From Todiramphus chloris collaris (Eukaryota > Chordata > Aves > Coraciiformes > Alcedinidae), in contig JANVCC010000018.1 in assembly GCA_025345505.1 (NCBI GenBank), positions 3,157,762 through 3,221,761 on the forward strand: a stretch of 64,000 nt of DNA, given 5' to 3'. The notes under the pieces were generated by a model that was not told where the DNA came from, ran no database searches, and was given only the letters and a program-made list of their open reading frames with translations. The first letter of the stretch is position 1, and the number at the start of each line of letters is the position of its first letter. The translations under genes were made by a program, and so were the position numbers. Shown one piece after another: positions 47,256 through 60,434 of this stretch.

Positions 47256-50189
47256 CTTCAATGGATCAGAAAAGGCACTGGGTGAAAACAATGAGATCTT
47301 TTGATCTCTTTTGCATTCAGAAGACCTACTTTCCTGGTATCATGATTCTGATATTTTAGGAGCTCTGTGATGCCACAATGGAGACTGTTGAAAGCTGGTG
47401 ATTAGCATAGAATCTTCCCTTTGAAAGCAGCCTTAGAGTGCCTTAAATTCATTGTGAAAATAAACCCTTTGTTTAGGACAGTGAAGCTTGTTCTAGCTCT
47501 GCATGTATCTGACAGAGATACTTCACTGGGACTTAACTCATTTTTGCAGGTCTATGATCAAGATCAGGGTTCCGAGGATTTAAACACTGAAAACTGATCT
47601 GGCAAAGACAAAAGCAAATCTTAGAGCCACATTTACAAGGAACTTTGTGAAATATCCAGCTGTTTTCCTTGAAAAAAACCCATTGTTTACACTTCAGAGG
47701 ACTCATTTCTCTAAGGTAATGTTTACATTTGGGCACAAATTAATTTTTACTGTTGAACATCCACTTAAAGTGATAGCTGAGATAACCAGACTGGTAGAGT
47801 ATCACAGGACTGAGGTCAGTTTCATCTGTGCTAACAGAATGCACCCAGACCAATATGGCTTCTTTCATCCAGACAAAAACACAGTAGTAGATACTAGGAA
47901 TACCAATCTGTAGTAGGTCCTTCTAGTTTCTATGGGTCACAACTCCAGATCTTGTCCTTCAAGAACAACAGTCCCTTGGACAAAAGAGTGACAATTCATC
48001 CCACCAAATTCAAACATTTACAGCATAGAAATATAAATGTGAGTAATCAGTGTATGTGAATAATCAGTGGAAATAAATAAGCTCTCTAGGTTGTTAGAGG
48101 TTTAATCTTAATTCAGCTGCCTAAAATAGTCCATGTGAATCAAACTGAAGAACCAGACTTCACACTACTACCAAGTATGTTTTCTGCCTTTTATCTGCAG
48201 TACTGTGGGAGAAAAAATTCTGCCTCCATGGTGCTCAGAATGGTAGAAGGTTTTAGGATTCAATCTGCTGTATAAAGTAGAAGAGAGAGGGAGAAAACAG
48301 TTGGTTTTATGCGGTATTACATACATTTGGCTCCATTTTCATATTGATTGTATATATAAAAAAGGGGAAAAGTAAATAAACATGAGGAGGATAATGTCCC
48401 AAATTGAGTTTTATCACAAGTGCCTCCTGCTGGGATTTGAGAGCAAAACCTTCCCTCCAGGGGACAGAATAATATCATTTTAGTTATGGCCATATTCTTC
48501 ATTTGGAACCTCCTCATCAGCATGTCAATGCATGTTATTCACTGCTTGGAGAGACAATAAAATCAAAGGGCCCATCTTTAGAAAGAAACACGCATGTTAG
48601 CAACGTTTACACTACAGAGATCTTGGCCCTTAATAAAACCTACATCCAGTAGCGAAGTTATCAAATGGAGTTGTGCTCATTTTCTTTTATACGCAATGAA
48701 GGGGCACAATATATCTTTACCAGCAGCTGGGAAATTAATGCTACAACTAAAATGACATTCCGCGTCTCAATGAATGATTTCCTGTGGGGTTCGTATAGTG
48801 GCTGTGATGAGAAGAGGTGTGATAATGGATCTAAGTTCATAATGCATTTATCCCCAGGTGCACTTGCTCAATCTGTTCATTGTGCAGCTTTTTGGGGCTT
48901 AGTAGGACTTTTAGAGTTTTATTTTGCTGCACTGAGGCAAATGGTTATGATACACTTTTAAAAACCTATGAAAGAGAAAGTTTCTGTGCTTGTGAGATTG
49001 TGTGCAATGAAATTGGACCTCTTTGCTGTTTTTCAGAAAGGAAAAGATTGAGAATTTTCAATGGTAGTGCAAAGCAGAGTTGTGCAACCATTTCTTTTTA
49101 ACGTAGGGAAACTGAGGCACACCACAGTAAACCATCATAGAAGGACACAGGTTGCTAAAACCAAGCTTCTTTCCCATGCCATTTCTCTCTTGAAAGGAGA
49201 GCAACACTGCAGAAAACACATCACCTTCTACAGCTCAAGTGCAAGTCATTTCTAAGCATGCTTCTTATTAAAGTTTACCTGTGTTAATAATTAAAAATTG
49301 GCTAATACATAATTAATAAATATTATATGCATGTTACAGTCTCAAGTAACATTTCTCAAGGAGGACAGTTAGAGTTCCAGAAGATCTTTTAGGTAGTTGG
49401 TTACGTGTCAGGAGTTTACCCCATTAGACTATTCAGTAATCTGTGTGAAGGAATTAAGCATTTTTGAAAACAACTCCTTAAAAACAAAATTATACTGAAG
49501 TGTATTTCTTTTCTTCAATGAAGGACATTATGCAGGAAGGCAGAACAATGTCTTGAAATTAAAAATAAAGAGTCTTCATCAAATGAATCAGGATGTATAT
49601 ATAAATGGAATATTATAAATGGCAGATGTCTGTGGGGAAAAAATGCTCTCTTACGGCCTATATGGGCTTTCTTATAAGGGAAAAAAACTGCTTTTAATTT
49701 CTTTTAAGGAAGATTATGGGGCTGACACTTGATTATTTATCTCTTCAGTATTATTAGTAAATAATGTTAGTATTTTATTACATAACTAATGCATATACAC
49801 TAGATATCTCTACTGCAAAACTATGATGACATTTATTCTCAGTATTAGTGCTATTGTACCTCTGAAAGCTAGGATGTAAAATTTCCAGGCAGAGGGAGCT
49901 TAGTTCCTTCTGGAAGGCCCTGTACAGCTACACAGTTATCCACTGGCTTGGAAAATTGCACAGATCCTGTCAAAGCTATAGTAATGGGAGGAGAAAATAC
50001 AAATGCATTGGCACTCCGTGTAACATCTACCTACCTTTGGGTTCATATGGTGCTGTGTGCTGTAGAGTCATAGGTCTGACACATCCAACCAGCAGTCTCA
50101 GTGCTGGAGATGCAGAGGTCTAGAGCTGGTGGCATGGAGAATTGACCCACATCTCCATCAGGCTGTACTGGTCCCAGCATGAGCTGACT
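47256..50189. other. Unique DNA, no gene seen
   Basis: About 2.9 kb without recognised transposon. Two open frames, 47647-47913 and 48665-48961 (plus), read as moderately protein-like peptides but lack convincing paired splice sites or motifs. The 48650-48960 part could be a conserved non-coding element. Confidence 0.45.
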
Positions 50190-50249
50190 CATAGAATCAT
50201 AGAATTGTCAGGGTTGAAAGGGACCTTAAAGATCATTTAGTTCCAATCA
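50190..50249 (-). mobile_element. CR1 LINE extreme 3' tail fragment (60 bp)
   Basis: Reads CATAGAATCATAGAATTGTC, GGGTTGAAAGGGACC, TTAAAGATCATTTAGTTCCA on the plus strand, a well-kept complement of the CR1 terminal 60 bases, then unrelated sequence. Confidence 0.92.
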
Positions 50250-50513
50250 GTGAAAACTCCTCTCTCAAAATCCCCCCATGGTCCAGGTGCTTCCCCACCT
50301 GCCCGCTGCAGGAGATGCTGTTCTAGCAGGGGAGATGATGAACAACTAAAACCAAAAGCTCCTTCAGGACTTCCTACCTCCCAAGATATCATGAGATTAC
50401 ATGGGAAAAATATTGTAAAAAGGCAGGATACAGCACAGTTCCCTGCTGCTGTAAGTACTGTCTGAGCAGTAAGTCTAAGAAAGGGAACAACTTCTGCTCC
50501 TACCCCCAACAGG

Positions 50514-50547
50514 AAATAAAATAAAATAAAATAAAATAAAATAAAAA
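50514..50547. repeat. AAAAT pentanucleotide microsatellite
   Basis: About six uninterrupted AAAAT units followed by a run of A. Confidence 0.96.
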
Positions 50548-51372
50548 AACCCAAAACCTGCAATTATCCAACACCAGACAACTTTCCAAATCCAGCTCAC
50601 CTAAGCTATTTTTTTTTTATTTCCCCCCTCCACGAGCAAAACGAATGCTGCAAGCAGTCACAGTGCTAATGGTCTTTTTTCTTTTTTTTTTTTTACACGT
50701 CGCTTCCCCTCACTCCCCGAACTGAAGGCAGAACTGCAGAGACTTCAGGAGACTCTTCATGCTATCACTTCACAGGCTGGAAGGTGACAGCTTCGCCAGG
50801 GACTAATGCAGGCCGACATAATTGAATGTGGCCCGCAGCAAAGCAGCTGCCTGGAGCCACTGTTGATTGTAGCTGTCATCAGGTGGAGCTTTTGCTGCTG
50901 TAAAATACGGTCCGGAGGAACGCGGCTCTTGCGTGCAACTCCATGGTTGATAGCTTATTTACTCTTACCCTGCTACAACAGTTTTGTAGTTAATAATTGT
51001 CAGTATCACACTGTTGAGTGAGCACAGATGCTCAAGATCTGAATCATCGATAACCTTCCCCGTAATCTGGTCTCGGAAATTAAAGAATGGCCCTAATATT
51101 CCCATTTTCTGGGTATATATTGTGTTTCAGTGTGTCATCCTTTTTCTTTTTTTTTTCTTTTTTTCTTTAGATGGAGGACCTTAAATGATTTTAAAGATAT
51201 TTCCCACCCCTGTTTATTTAACTGTCACAGGATGTGGGAGAAATATAATCTGCTAAATTAGGCATGAAAAACTGTACACAAGGAGAAGGCTCCCTGATTC
51301 CTGCCTTGAAAAAGAAGTGACTTTAATTACAAATTCAGATGAAGAAGCAATCACATCTTCCATTTATACAGC

Positions 51373-51397
51373 TTTTTTTTTTTTTTTTTTTTTTTTT
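51373..51397. repeat. Poly-T tract (25 T)
   Basis: Twenty-five consecutive T, flanked by AT-rich sequence. It could be an A tail of a minus-strand retroposed insert, but no recognisable retrocopy lies next to it. Confidence 0.95.
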
Positions 51398-51671
51398 ATT
51401 TTATCACCATAATAAAACAATAGGTTTAATCTTTTCTCCTTTATTTGGAGGTTGTGAAGTGTAGAAGGAGTATGAGAATATTTTATATGAACAAGACTGC
51501 AGGATCTCTCTCCTAGATGCAGTAAGTAATGTATATCTCAGATACACTGATCTTTGCTACCTAAATCCTGCCTAAACTCTTAGTGGAAAACTGTGTAAGC
51601 CCCAAGATAAACTTGGTCTATTTTTTTGATTCCTATTACTCATAAGCTGTTTATAGCACACGATAAACTGT

Positions 51672-51697
51672 GTATACTGTATTTAAATACAGTATAC
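51672..51697. repeat. Perfect 26-bp palindrome
   Basis: A self-complementary sequence centred on ATTT|AAAT (half-site GTATACTGTATTT) with no spacer. It is AT-rich and lies in a region of recurring TATACTATA-like words (51660-51765). Confidence 0.97.
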
Positions 51698-53167
51698 CAA
51701 ATATAGTAAATACATTATCATATACCGATTATAGTATGCATTTAGTATAAACAAGATGCCACATTTAAATTTAAACATCAAATACAACCTTCGAATTGTT
51801 TTAAAATACATACAGACTGAGAAGAGATCCTGTAGCTCTCAAATTATGACGTGGTTGTGCTGATAAAATGTTACCCCAGTTAAGTTTAAGAAGCACAATT
51901 TTACTTTAAATACTTTATTTTAAAAATAAATTATATTGATGTCATGGGCTTATAGACATTCAGTGCTTCCACATCGGTTGGCAACTAAGGAGGTGCAGAG
52001 CTGCAGGTTCATCAAAGGACTCAAAGTGAGTTGATTAAAAAAAAGGAAGGATTAGAAGAAAAGATGTGTGAGAAAAATACGAAAAGATTTGTCAGCCTAT
52101 GTCTGCTGGACGTTTTGATTTGGTTGCTTTGCTGTTTGTACCTGCTTGGCTTCCTAGGACATTACAACAGTGCACACGCATTCCTTGGAGGGACATAGGA
52201 GCAGTGTGTCCCTTCTGATATTCTCATGAGCTTCTGTCTGGCCTGTAGCACTTGGACCAGCCCAACTGCAGGCTCAGAAGGTCCCAAAAGGCCTTCCAAA
52301 CTGAAGTTCAACTCACACACAACTTCTTCTGAACAGCTACTTGGGCTTTAATTATATCATTATAGTGGGGATAAATGAGATGTCAGTCAGGCCCGTTATT
52401 ATAATAATTAATCTTGTTGATTCTAATTTCCACCTCGGATGAAATTATGGGTGCTCCTTTGATTCAGTGTAAAAGAACTGGCAGCACTACTTTGTCCTTT
52501 GTCCTGATTCTGAACTTCTCTTACACTGCTGCAAATTAAGAACTGTGGTATGAAATTGGTGTACAACAAGAAATTTATCCCTTGCGTTTATCTCATCTGT
52601 GAACCTCCTGGATGAAAGTCGTGGGTCTGACTCTGATTGTCCTTTACAGTGGTTTCACAGTGATGTACGTTTAATGACTTCAGCAGAGTTACTCTGATAG
52701 ATGCCCTCATGAGTAATTAAAAGTGGAACTGATCACTCGTATGCAGGGATCTTCTATTGCAGACAGAAACAAAAGGCATTTCTTTCCAAACCTCAGATAC
52801 TTAGCTGGCTGTGAAATATTTCTTCCCCTCCTTGACAGAACTGGATCTGCTGTTTATGAAAAGCAAGTATTAATTATACAAGGTTTAGCCACAAACATCT
52901 GTTTTTTTCTGCTTTTAAATAAACATGTTCCTTCATCTGGCACCAAGTGTTCTTGGAAAAGATGCACACTGCAAAATATCACTGTGGGTTAGCACAGGCA
53001 GCCTGATCATCCTGTCAGGGATGATTCCGTACCTTACCCAAAACGCGAGCAAGCAATATTCTCATAAACAGTAAAAAAATGTATTTTTTTGTAGAGAATC
53101 ATGGTGTCGGCTCAGCTGTCTGCTTGTATTTAGATTTTGGGAGCTTGCAAGAGGATTAAAACCACTT

Positions 53168-53234
53168 GTTTCTTTTCTTTCTTTCTGTCTTTTTTTTTTT
53201 TTCCCCCCTTTTTTTTTATTTTTTTTTTTTTTTT
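53168..53234. repeat. T/C-rich low-complexity tract
   Basis: TTTC-type start, a long T run, six C, then T runs to 53234. Pyrimidine-only except for isolated G and A. Confidence 0.93.
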
Positions 53235-56212
53235 AACTTGTCACTGCAATAAAGTTGGCTGTGGCTCTGGGGAGTCCTCTGTAAAGTACAATGCCCTGGG
53301 CTATGGGAGATGGAGCCCTCAATAACTGATATGAAAGGTCCTTAATTAAGCACTTAGCATTTCAAGGCAGTTATCACGGCTAGCCCACAGACCGAGCTGG
53401 CAGTCCGTCACCACCGATAGGCCACCTAGATGACTAACGTGAGTTGAGTCGAGTCTTTTGTACTTTAGGCGAGGAGCCCCGAGGCACAGGCTGATCTGGT
53501 GACCCTCCCAGATACACTTTCTCTGCCGGAAGGAACTGGATATCGGATGTGACAACACTGCAGACGGGAACGTCGTGGTTTGTGGGTTTTTTTTGTTTTT
53601 TTTTTTTCTTCCCCCCCTGAAGAGCAGGGATTGAGGAGAAAGTTAGAATGACAGTGGCACTTTCTTGGCTCTGTGCGTTGGTATGAATATGACCAAACCA
53701 AATGAATGAATAATTATGAATGTATTATGAAAACAGAAAGGAAAAAATCCTGTTGCTGCGGTGCATTCAATTATTTCACTGATTACATATGGCCGTTGGG
53801 AAGTTAACTAAGAAAGAGGCTGCTCATCCCCCCCAGTACTGCTCTCCTTCCAGTTATCTTTGTAATCCTCTGGACAGGAGAGCATAAATGTTTCAGGGGA
53901 AGTTTATCTTTATATTAAGGAGAGGGGGAAGACTTTTGTGGCATTAAAATGGAAAGGGTTAATGGAATGAACTATAGATTAAATTGTAAAGCAATCAAAG
54001 AAAACCAAACACTTTATAGCAGACAACCATCTTCTGGTGTTTGGGTCTGTGTCAAGCCATGGATGTGGAAAATTAAAGCCATACTGAGAAGGGAAATGAA
54101 CCATGTCTAATACATCCCCAGCAATAAAATGTTTTCACTAGGACTGTAAAACTGTGGCTTACATTAGGAAAAAGAAAATCAAACTATATGTCAATTCCAC
54201 ATCATGGGACATGAAGTGTCCACAAAAATTTATATTACTATTTAGAAGTGTTTCATTCTGGTGTTTTATTGTGATTGGATGCGCCCTTCTCAGTATCTTT
54301 TGACTGGTATGAAAATGATTTGAACTACTTTTTTAGCATTTATTTTACATCTATTACCTGTTCTATTACTTTTTATTATTTTATTGTGCTTGTGTAGAGG
54401 ATTTTGCACAGTTTTCATTATAATGTAACATTAAGTCAATTTATTTGTGTATTACACGCTGTATAATTGCACCTTTTTTTGTGGAACAATTTGGATTTCA
54501 TTATACAACAAATCAGCAGTGTTACATTTTGAAAAGCTCTTGTTAGAAATCAAGTGCATTTTCCATCTAAGACAACAGAGGTCAAGTTTGCATCAAAAAG
54601 GGAGCAGAAGATTTCTTGCCTAAAACACTTGAACAGATGAGGAAGGTCATGGTGGAAACAGAAATACTAATTTCTTTAGGAAAATATCTAATTACTGTGG
54701 TCCAGATCAATGGAGATCAATATCTGTAAGAAAGGAAATAGTACAGAACAAGGTGGTCTGACATGGAACAAGTTTGAAGGGGAATAGATCAATGCAAATC
54801 CAGATGGGTGCAAGGAACACGTCAAATGTAACAGCATTTTTGTTTAATATTCCTCTGTATCATTCTGTTCCTTAATTTACAAATGCCATAAAGAGTATAA
54901 CCAACATAGGCAAAGCACAGTGTACATCTGTTTGTGCAGATCTGCTTTGCTATCATTTATCAGGCTTAAACCTTTCATCAGAGGTGACATAACAGCAATT
55001 GCATATCTCTCAAAGGTGAACTGACAGGCTCTCTGAAAAAGAAATGCAAAATAACATTGTAAATAACACACCAAGAATGGGAATAGATGTGAAGATACAA
55101 ACCTTCACCTTTTTTTTTTGTTTTGTTTTTTCTTTTTTAATCTGCAAAAATTGCTACCTGGATCCCTTGGTTCTTCTCTGGTAGTTATTATGGCTTCACT
55201 CAGAAAAGTTAAAATTAGCTCTTGAGTAAATTGATTAACAATTTGTACGCTTAAAGCATGTTATGAGGAAACCTTTCTACTCTTGGACATCCTATGTCAT
55301 TCCACTGGCACAGTGGGACCACCAGTTTTCAGAGGGTTATGATTTCACACCTTCATTTTCTTTCCTGTTTAGCTGGACCATTGTATTGAAAATATTGGAT
55401 TTACAGGCAGGGTGTATGTTTGTACAGTGTTCAGCACAATGGATCTACAGAATCACTTGAACTTCCATGGTCAGCAAGTCCTCCGGGACTTCCAGAAATG
55501 AGGAAAACAATGGAAATAACCTGCTTTTAGTGTTTTAAATGTGCCAGCTTTTATATGGAATTGAAAGCCCTGGATCTGAAATGGATGCAGAAAATGAGAA
55601 ATTGAATGGTATTTTGCAAATGCAAATTATTTTCTCATATTGGAACTATTTTGCTGTTGATAGATTTATTCCTCTAAAATATTGTTCTGGCAGACCTTAT
55701 CTTCTATACTGAAATTTCTTAAGGAAGATGTGAGTAAAAGTAAAGCAGATTTGGATCCTTTTTCAAATGCAACAATTTTTCAACAAATTGTCAAGTTCAC
55801 TCGTGAGCTGTGGTTTAAAGCCTTCACCTGCTTCATGGTAGCTGATGAATGAGGAAAAAGATATCTGAGTATTTCAATTACTTTAATTCTCTTTTCCATC
55901 ACAGCTAGCTCAGAAGCTCTACTACAGATAGCTTTGTTTACTTCAGCCACTCTCCCCAACCACACATCAAATTGCAACGTACTTCAACACCTCTCAAAGG
56001 TTAAAAAAAGGACTGAGGACTACAGCAGCAAAATGCAGAGTGACTGCCCAACAATAAATGCTTTTTAATTTTCTTATGTCTGTAATTCAGACTCGACTGT
56101 TTTGGGGGTCTGTATGTGCTGTACGTTGAATGCTCTACCATTTAATGTTCCAATATTAAAAGCATCACATATTTAACACCACAAATTCTTGAGCTGATTT
56201 GAACAGCAAAAC

Positions 56213-56742
56213 AGTGAGGTTGCACCTTGAATACTGTGCTCAGTGTTGGATCCCTCACACCAAGAAGGCTGTTGAGGTGCTGGAGCATGTGAAAAGAAGA
56301 GCACCAAAGTTAAAGAAAGGTCTAGAGCACAAGTCTTGTGAGGAGCAGCTGAGGGAACTGGGCTTGCTTAGCCTGGAGAACAGGAGGCTCAGGGGAAACC
56401 TTCTTGCTCTCTACAACAGCCTGAAAGGAGGATATAGTGAGATGGGGGTTGGTCTCTTCTCTCAAAGAACAAGAGATAGGACAAGAGGAAATGGCCTCAA
56501 GTTGTGTCAGGAGAAGTTTAGGTTGGCTATTAGGAAAAAATTCTTCCTCAGAAGGGTTGTCAAGACCTGGAAGAGGTTTCCCAGAGAAGTGGTGGAGTTG
56601 CCATACATGGAGGAATTTAAAAGATGAGCTGATGTGGTGCTTAGTGATATGGCTTACTGGTGGACTTGGCAGAGCTGGCTTAACAGTTGGACTTGATGAT
56701 CTTAAAAGTCTTTCATAACCTAAACAATTCTATGATTCTATG
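56213..56742 (+). mobile_element. CR1 LINE 3' fragment (about 530 bp), open ORF2 tail
   Basis: The ORF2 C-terminal tail is open from 56199 to 56627: [68 protein letters not shown]. The 3' end has TTGGACTTGATGATCTTAAA, AGTCTTTCATAACC and ATTCTATGATTCTATG. The TTGATGATCTT tail places it in the same group as the copies at 47143 and 60190. The frame is preserved and the terminal octamers intact, so it is comparatively young. Confidence 0.96.
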
Positions 56743-59700
56743 AGAATGGACTCCTCCCTTCAAGATCCCATCCCTCTCCTTCTTTAATGTTTTGGGGTTT
56801 TTTTGGTGATAAGTTCAATAGGATGCACATGCAAGTATTTGTTAAACCAAATTCCTGTGCAACGTTAATAAATATTTGTACTTGGGTCTGGCAAAAATAT
56901 CCGACTGTTCTGTCCAGACAGAGATTAGTGAAAAATTTTACTTCTTTCTAGTAGATGGTCACACACAGTAGTCAGTGGAGTAATGAACTCCATCACTTCT
57001 AAATGTATTGTCAGAAACCAAGTAAAGCAGCTGAGTGGGTGATGATCCAATGCAAAATGTTTTGTCTTAGTACCTCAGTTTCCCCCAGATTTATTGACTG
57101 CGTCATTTCAGCTTCAGAACATTTTTCTGATATTAAAAGATCAATAATGCTGAAGGTTTGGGCTTTTTACTTTCCTTAGTTCAATTTCCACGTGTAAAAG
57201 GGTAATGGAGCTTTCCCATGACTGCTGTTGAATAGCCATGATGTTTGAAGTTTGACTGCCATCCTAAAGAATGTGATGCTTTTTGGAGGGCAAGACCTGA
57301 ACAAGCACCACTTCCGTTCAGTAGCAAATTGCCTGTGTGAATTCAGAGTGATGAAATTGTGCTAGCATACTAGTTCTCAGTAAGATCTCTTCTAAAAGGA
57401 AAAAGACAAGCATGGCAACATACTGCAATCAAAAAAGAAATTACTTCAAAATGAATTATTGTTACAATTTTTAACTCACTCAAGTCCTGTGACAAAATCT
57501 TGCTCTTGTTGAATTCATAGGAAACATTCCCTAAGTTCCACAGAAGGTTTAATTGATTCTGGTCAATAGGAACAATCCAGAAACCTAGAAGAGAGGAGTT
57601 AATTCACAAAAAAACTCTATATTGGAGGGGGATCAAAGCCAATATTTTCAGCACAGAATGGATGGTCCTGTAGCTAAGCATGTAGGTAATTACTAGGGTG
57701 TTTAACTGAAGGCACTCAGATTGAAAATATTTACTTTAGAATTCATGGCACACTGTTAAAGCTTTGCAGTTAATGGTCTACTTTTGTGATTGCTTTTAAT
57801 CATGAAGAGGTGACATTTAGTAAAGAGATGTATTTAAAAATACTGCAATAATAAGGAATTTTTTGTATAGTTTTATCTGACATGGATTTATCTTTTTAAT
57901 AATTTTGCTGGTTTTGCTTACAAGAACTTAATAGGTTAATATTGATGGCAAAACAAATAAGATTAATTAAATTTCTATCTATTCATTTTTATGTTTATAA
58001 ATTGAATTTATATTTTACTGCAGTTTGGATAACATTTCTGTCTTTTATAGTGAACCTGATGTCACAATCTCTAATTCTGAAACCATTTTCTTAATTAAAA
58101 CACAAATGCCACCATGCATGGTGCAACCATATGTGATAACAGAAAAAAACAACTACAAGATCAGAATATTGAACTGCAAAGGACAATATGTTTCATTTCC
58201 TGAAGAAATGGGCAACTGTATAATAGATGTCTCATTTAGAAGAGATCGCAAAATGTCATACACTTGGACATGCCTCGTGCTAAAAGAAGACACTTCTCTC
58301 CTGCCTTCAAATAATAGCACATAGAATGAAATAAAAAATTTAAATTTTCCAGTGTGATCAATAGAAAACAACCTTTATTTCAATTATAGGAATAAATTTT
58401 AACCTGATCCTCTAAATGGGAGACACAAATTAGGCACACAATAATAAAATAAGAAGAGAAAGTAGCCTGCCAAATTTCTGCAAAGAATTTCTGCAAAGAA
58501 ATGTAAAAATACCCTAAATTGACCAAAACTGTCATTTCTCAATAGTTGTCAAAATAACAATTCTGTCATATAACAGCTCCCAGAGAGTGTAACCTCCCTT
58601 ATTTTTTAATAATCCCAGTTCATGAACTATTCCTGTGGATTTCTCCACACCTTGAGTAAGTATTTATGACCATAAATGCTCAGACTATTTAATGGGCATT
58701 TGTACTAGATGAAGTGGAGTTACCCAAGAGATCTCCCATTAACTTTACCAGTATTTTTTCTTCCATGTTCATCCATTTCTGCTCTATATTTATCTCAGAA
58801 AAGCATCTTGAGTCCCAAAGAAGTGTTTGATAATAAGAATTCATAAGCAATGACTTATGCATAAGCAACGACCTATTTACATGCAATTGATTCTGTGGGG
58901 AGAAGGAAACTGAACCTGTGATGACAAAACTGCACGACACATTGAAGACCCATTTAATTTACATACCTAACCCAGGGATGGATTCTGCATGCTGAAATTC
59001 AGTTTTTCTCCACTTTTGTGTACATTGCCCCCTTCTAGGAAACAACTGATATTGAAAATTCCTCAGCTGGGCATTCCTGATCTAGTAAATCAGAAAACTC
59101 CTCATTCCTGACTCCTTCACTTTTTCCCTAGGCAAGGCATCTGTGTGGACTAGGATTCATTGTTATTTATGTGTAAAAAAATATACATATACGAAAAAAT
59201 GTTTCCAGGTGGAAACGCAAGTTGATGGTTATGATGAGTGTGGTGCATCTTTGGTTAGAAGTTCAGGTGTGCCTGTAAGCAGCAACAAAATCAACAAACC
59301 CCATTTTTCTTCTGCCCCATATTCCCCAGTTTCTCATTAATTGGTTACAAATGTTGCTGAAGGTGAAGAAGAAAAAAAAACCACAAAACTGCTATGACAA
59401 ATGAAATTACTGTAGCGAAGGCTCAAATAAAGAAGAAGTACATTTTCTCGGTGCAGGGTTTTAAAATGATAATTATTTTATTTTATTGTTTTCTGAGGAG
59501 AGTCAGAGTTTCGAACAGTACTGGCACGTAGCTATTTCCTCTCTTGTGAGAAAGATGGGAGATGACATGTCAGTGCAATTCTTTGTCAGAAATATACATC
59601 TGCATGAAGAGAGTAGAGTTAAAAATTTAATCTGCAAAGCTATTTAGAGAGTGGATAGGCCTTGACAGGCCTCCCAAATGTATTAAAAGAACAAGAACAG

Positions 59701-60189
59701 CAGAGTTATGGAAAAAAAAAGCTGTTGCAAGCAAACAGAATGAAACTAAGCTTTCTTGACAGAATCAGTTTGCCAAATGACTTTAAAATTGCACTATGTC
59801 TTGTAGTTTTTTCTTAAATAGATTTTAATTTAAATGTATAAAGCAGAAGAAACTTGGTTAACTTCAGAGACCTGCACAGCTTTTCCTCAAAAAAAGAAAA
59901 GAAAAAGACCCTCACAGTGATGTTTAGTCAGGTCATGAGGCTGATGAAGGAAGGATGCATGGTGTTGAGGTTGAGCAGTGGCTTGGGACTCTGGAGAGCT
60001 GGCTTCAGTTCCTGCCTAAACACAGACTTTGTGTGTGACTTTATGCTAGCTGTTTGATCTTACTAGGCTCATTTTTGCAGGCATCTAAACAATATTCTGA
60101 GGTTTGGGTTCTTAGGTCAGTGAAGTGCACATGGAAATGTTACCCTCTTTTACCACATGCTTCCCTGCCTGTGAAATGGAGACATGGAA
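56743..60189. other. Unique DNA with one exon-like segment
   Basis: About 3.4 kb without recognised transposons. It contains the candidate terminal exon at 58024-58324. A 13-bp tandem duplication (ATTTCTGCAAAGA twice) lies at 58474-58499. Confidence 0.5.
58024..58324 (+). CDS. Candidate 3'-terminal exon, unidentified protein (low confidence)
   Basis: A good 3' splice site (TTTATATTTTACTGCAG) ends at 58023. After one base it is followed by 99 open codons to a TAG at 58322-58324, and an AATAAA lies at 58330-58335, unusually close to the stop. The peptide has protein-like composition: an acidic/hydroxyl-rich start (NISVFYSEPDVTISNSE), a PPCMVQPY segment, alternating hydrophobic strands (YKIRILNCKGQYVSF), GNCIIDVSFRRDRK and TWTCLVL, with four Cys and N-glycosylation-type sites, as in an extracellular beta-rich domain. 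Nothing recognisable lies upstream, and I cannot name the family. It could be a genuine last exon, a decaying exon, or a chance frame. Confidence 0.3.
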
Positions 60190-60284
60190 ATAGTTTAGCA
60201 GTGGGTTGTTAGAGTTAGGGTAGTAGGGTTAGGTTGAGGTTGGACTTGATGATCTTGAAGGTCTTTTCTAACCTGAGCAATTGA
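60190..60284 (+). mobile_element. CR1 LINE 3' tail fragment (about 95 bp)
   Basis: TAGTTTAGCAGTGGG, then GAGGTTGGACTTGATGATCT, TGAAGGTCTTTTCTAACCTG and a decayed end before AATAAATAAA. Same TTGATGATCTT subfamily as the 56.2 kb copy. Terminal octamers have been lost. Confidence 0.85.
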
Positions 60285-60434
60285 AAATAAATAAATATGG
60301 AGACATGCTCCTTTCTTTATTGGTCTTTTCTATATATATAATAAGCCTTTGAGTTAGGGCAGATAAATTTAGGTCATAGTCATCTTGCCTAAATAAAATT
60401 GTCTAAAAATTAGACATCTATTCTGAATCAGATG

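Larger units (their letters stand above)
50250..56212. other. Unique DNA with simple repeats, no gene seen
   Basis: About 6 kb without recognised transposons. It includes the AAAAT microsatellite, the long T tracts and the palindrome listed separately. The 50700-51030 part is somewhat GC-richer with CpGs (GGTCCGGAGGAACGCGG) and E-box and homeobox-like words, and 53700-53800 is rich in ATTA/TAAT; both resemble developmental enhancers but this cannot be shown here. Confidence 0.45.

Noticed and set aside
60208-60235. Telomere-like TTAGGG words (AGTTAGGGTAGTAGGGTTAGG)
   Set aside because: Only two or three irregular units, lying within the TGTTAGGTT-type part of a CR1 tail; not an interstitial telomeric array.
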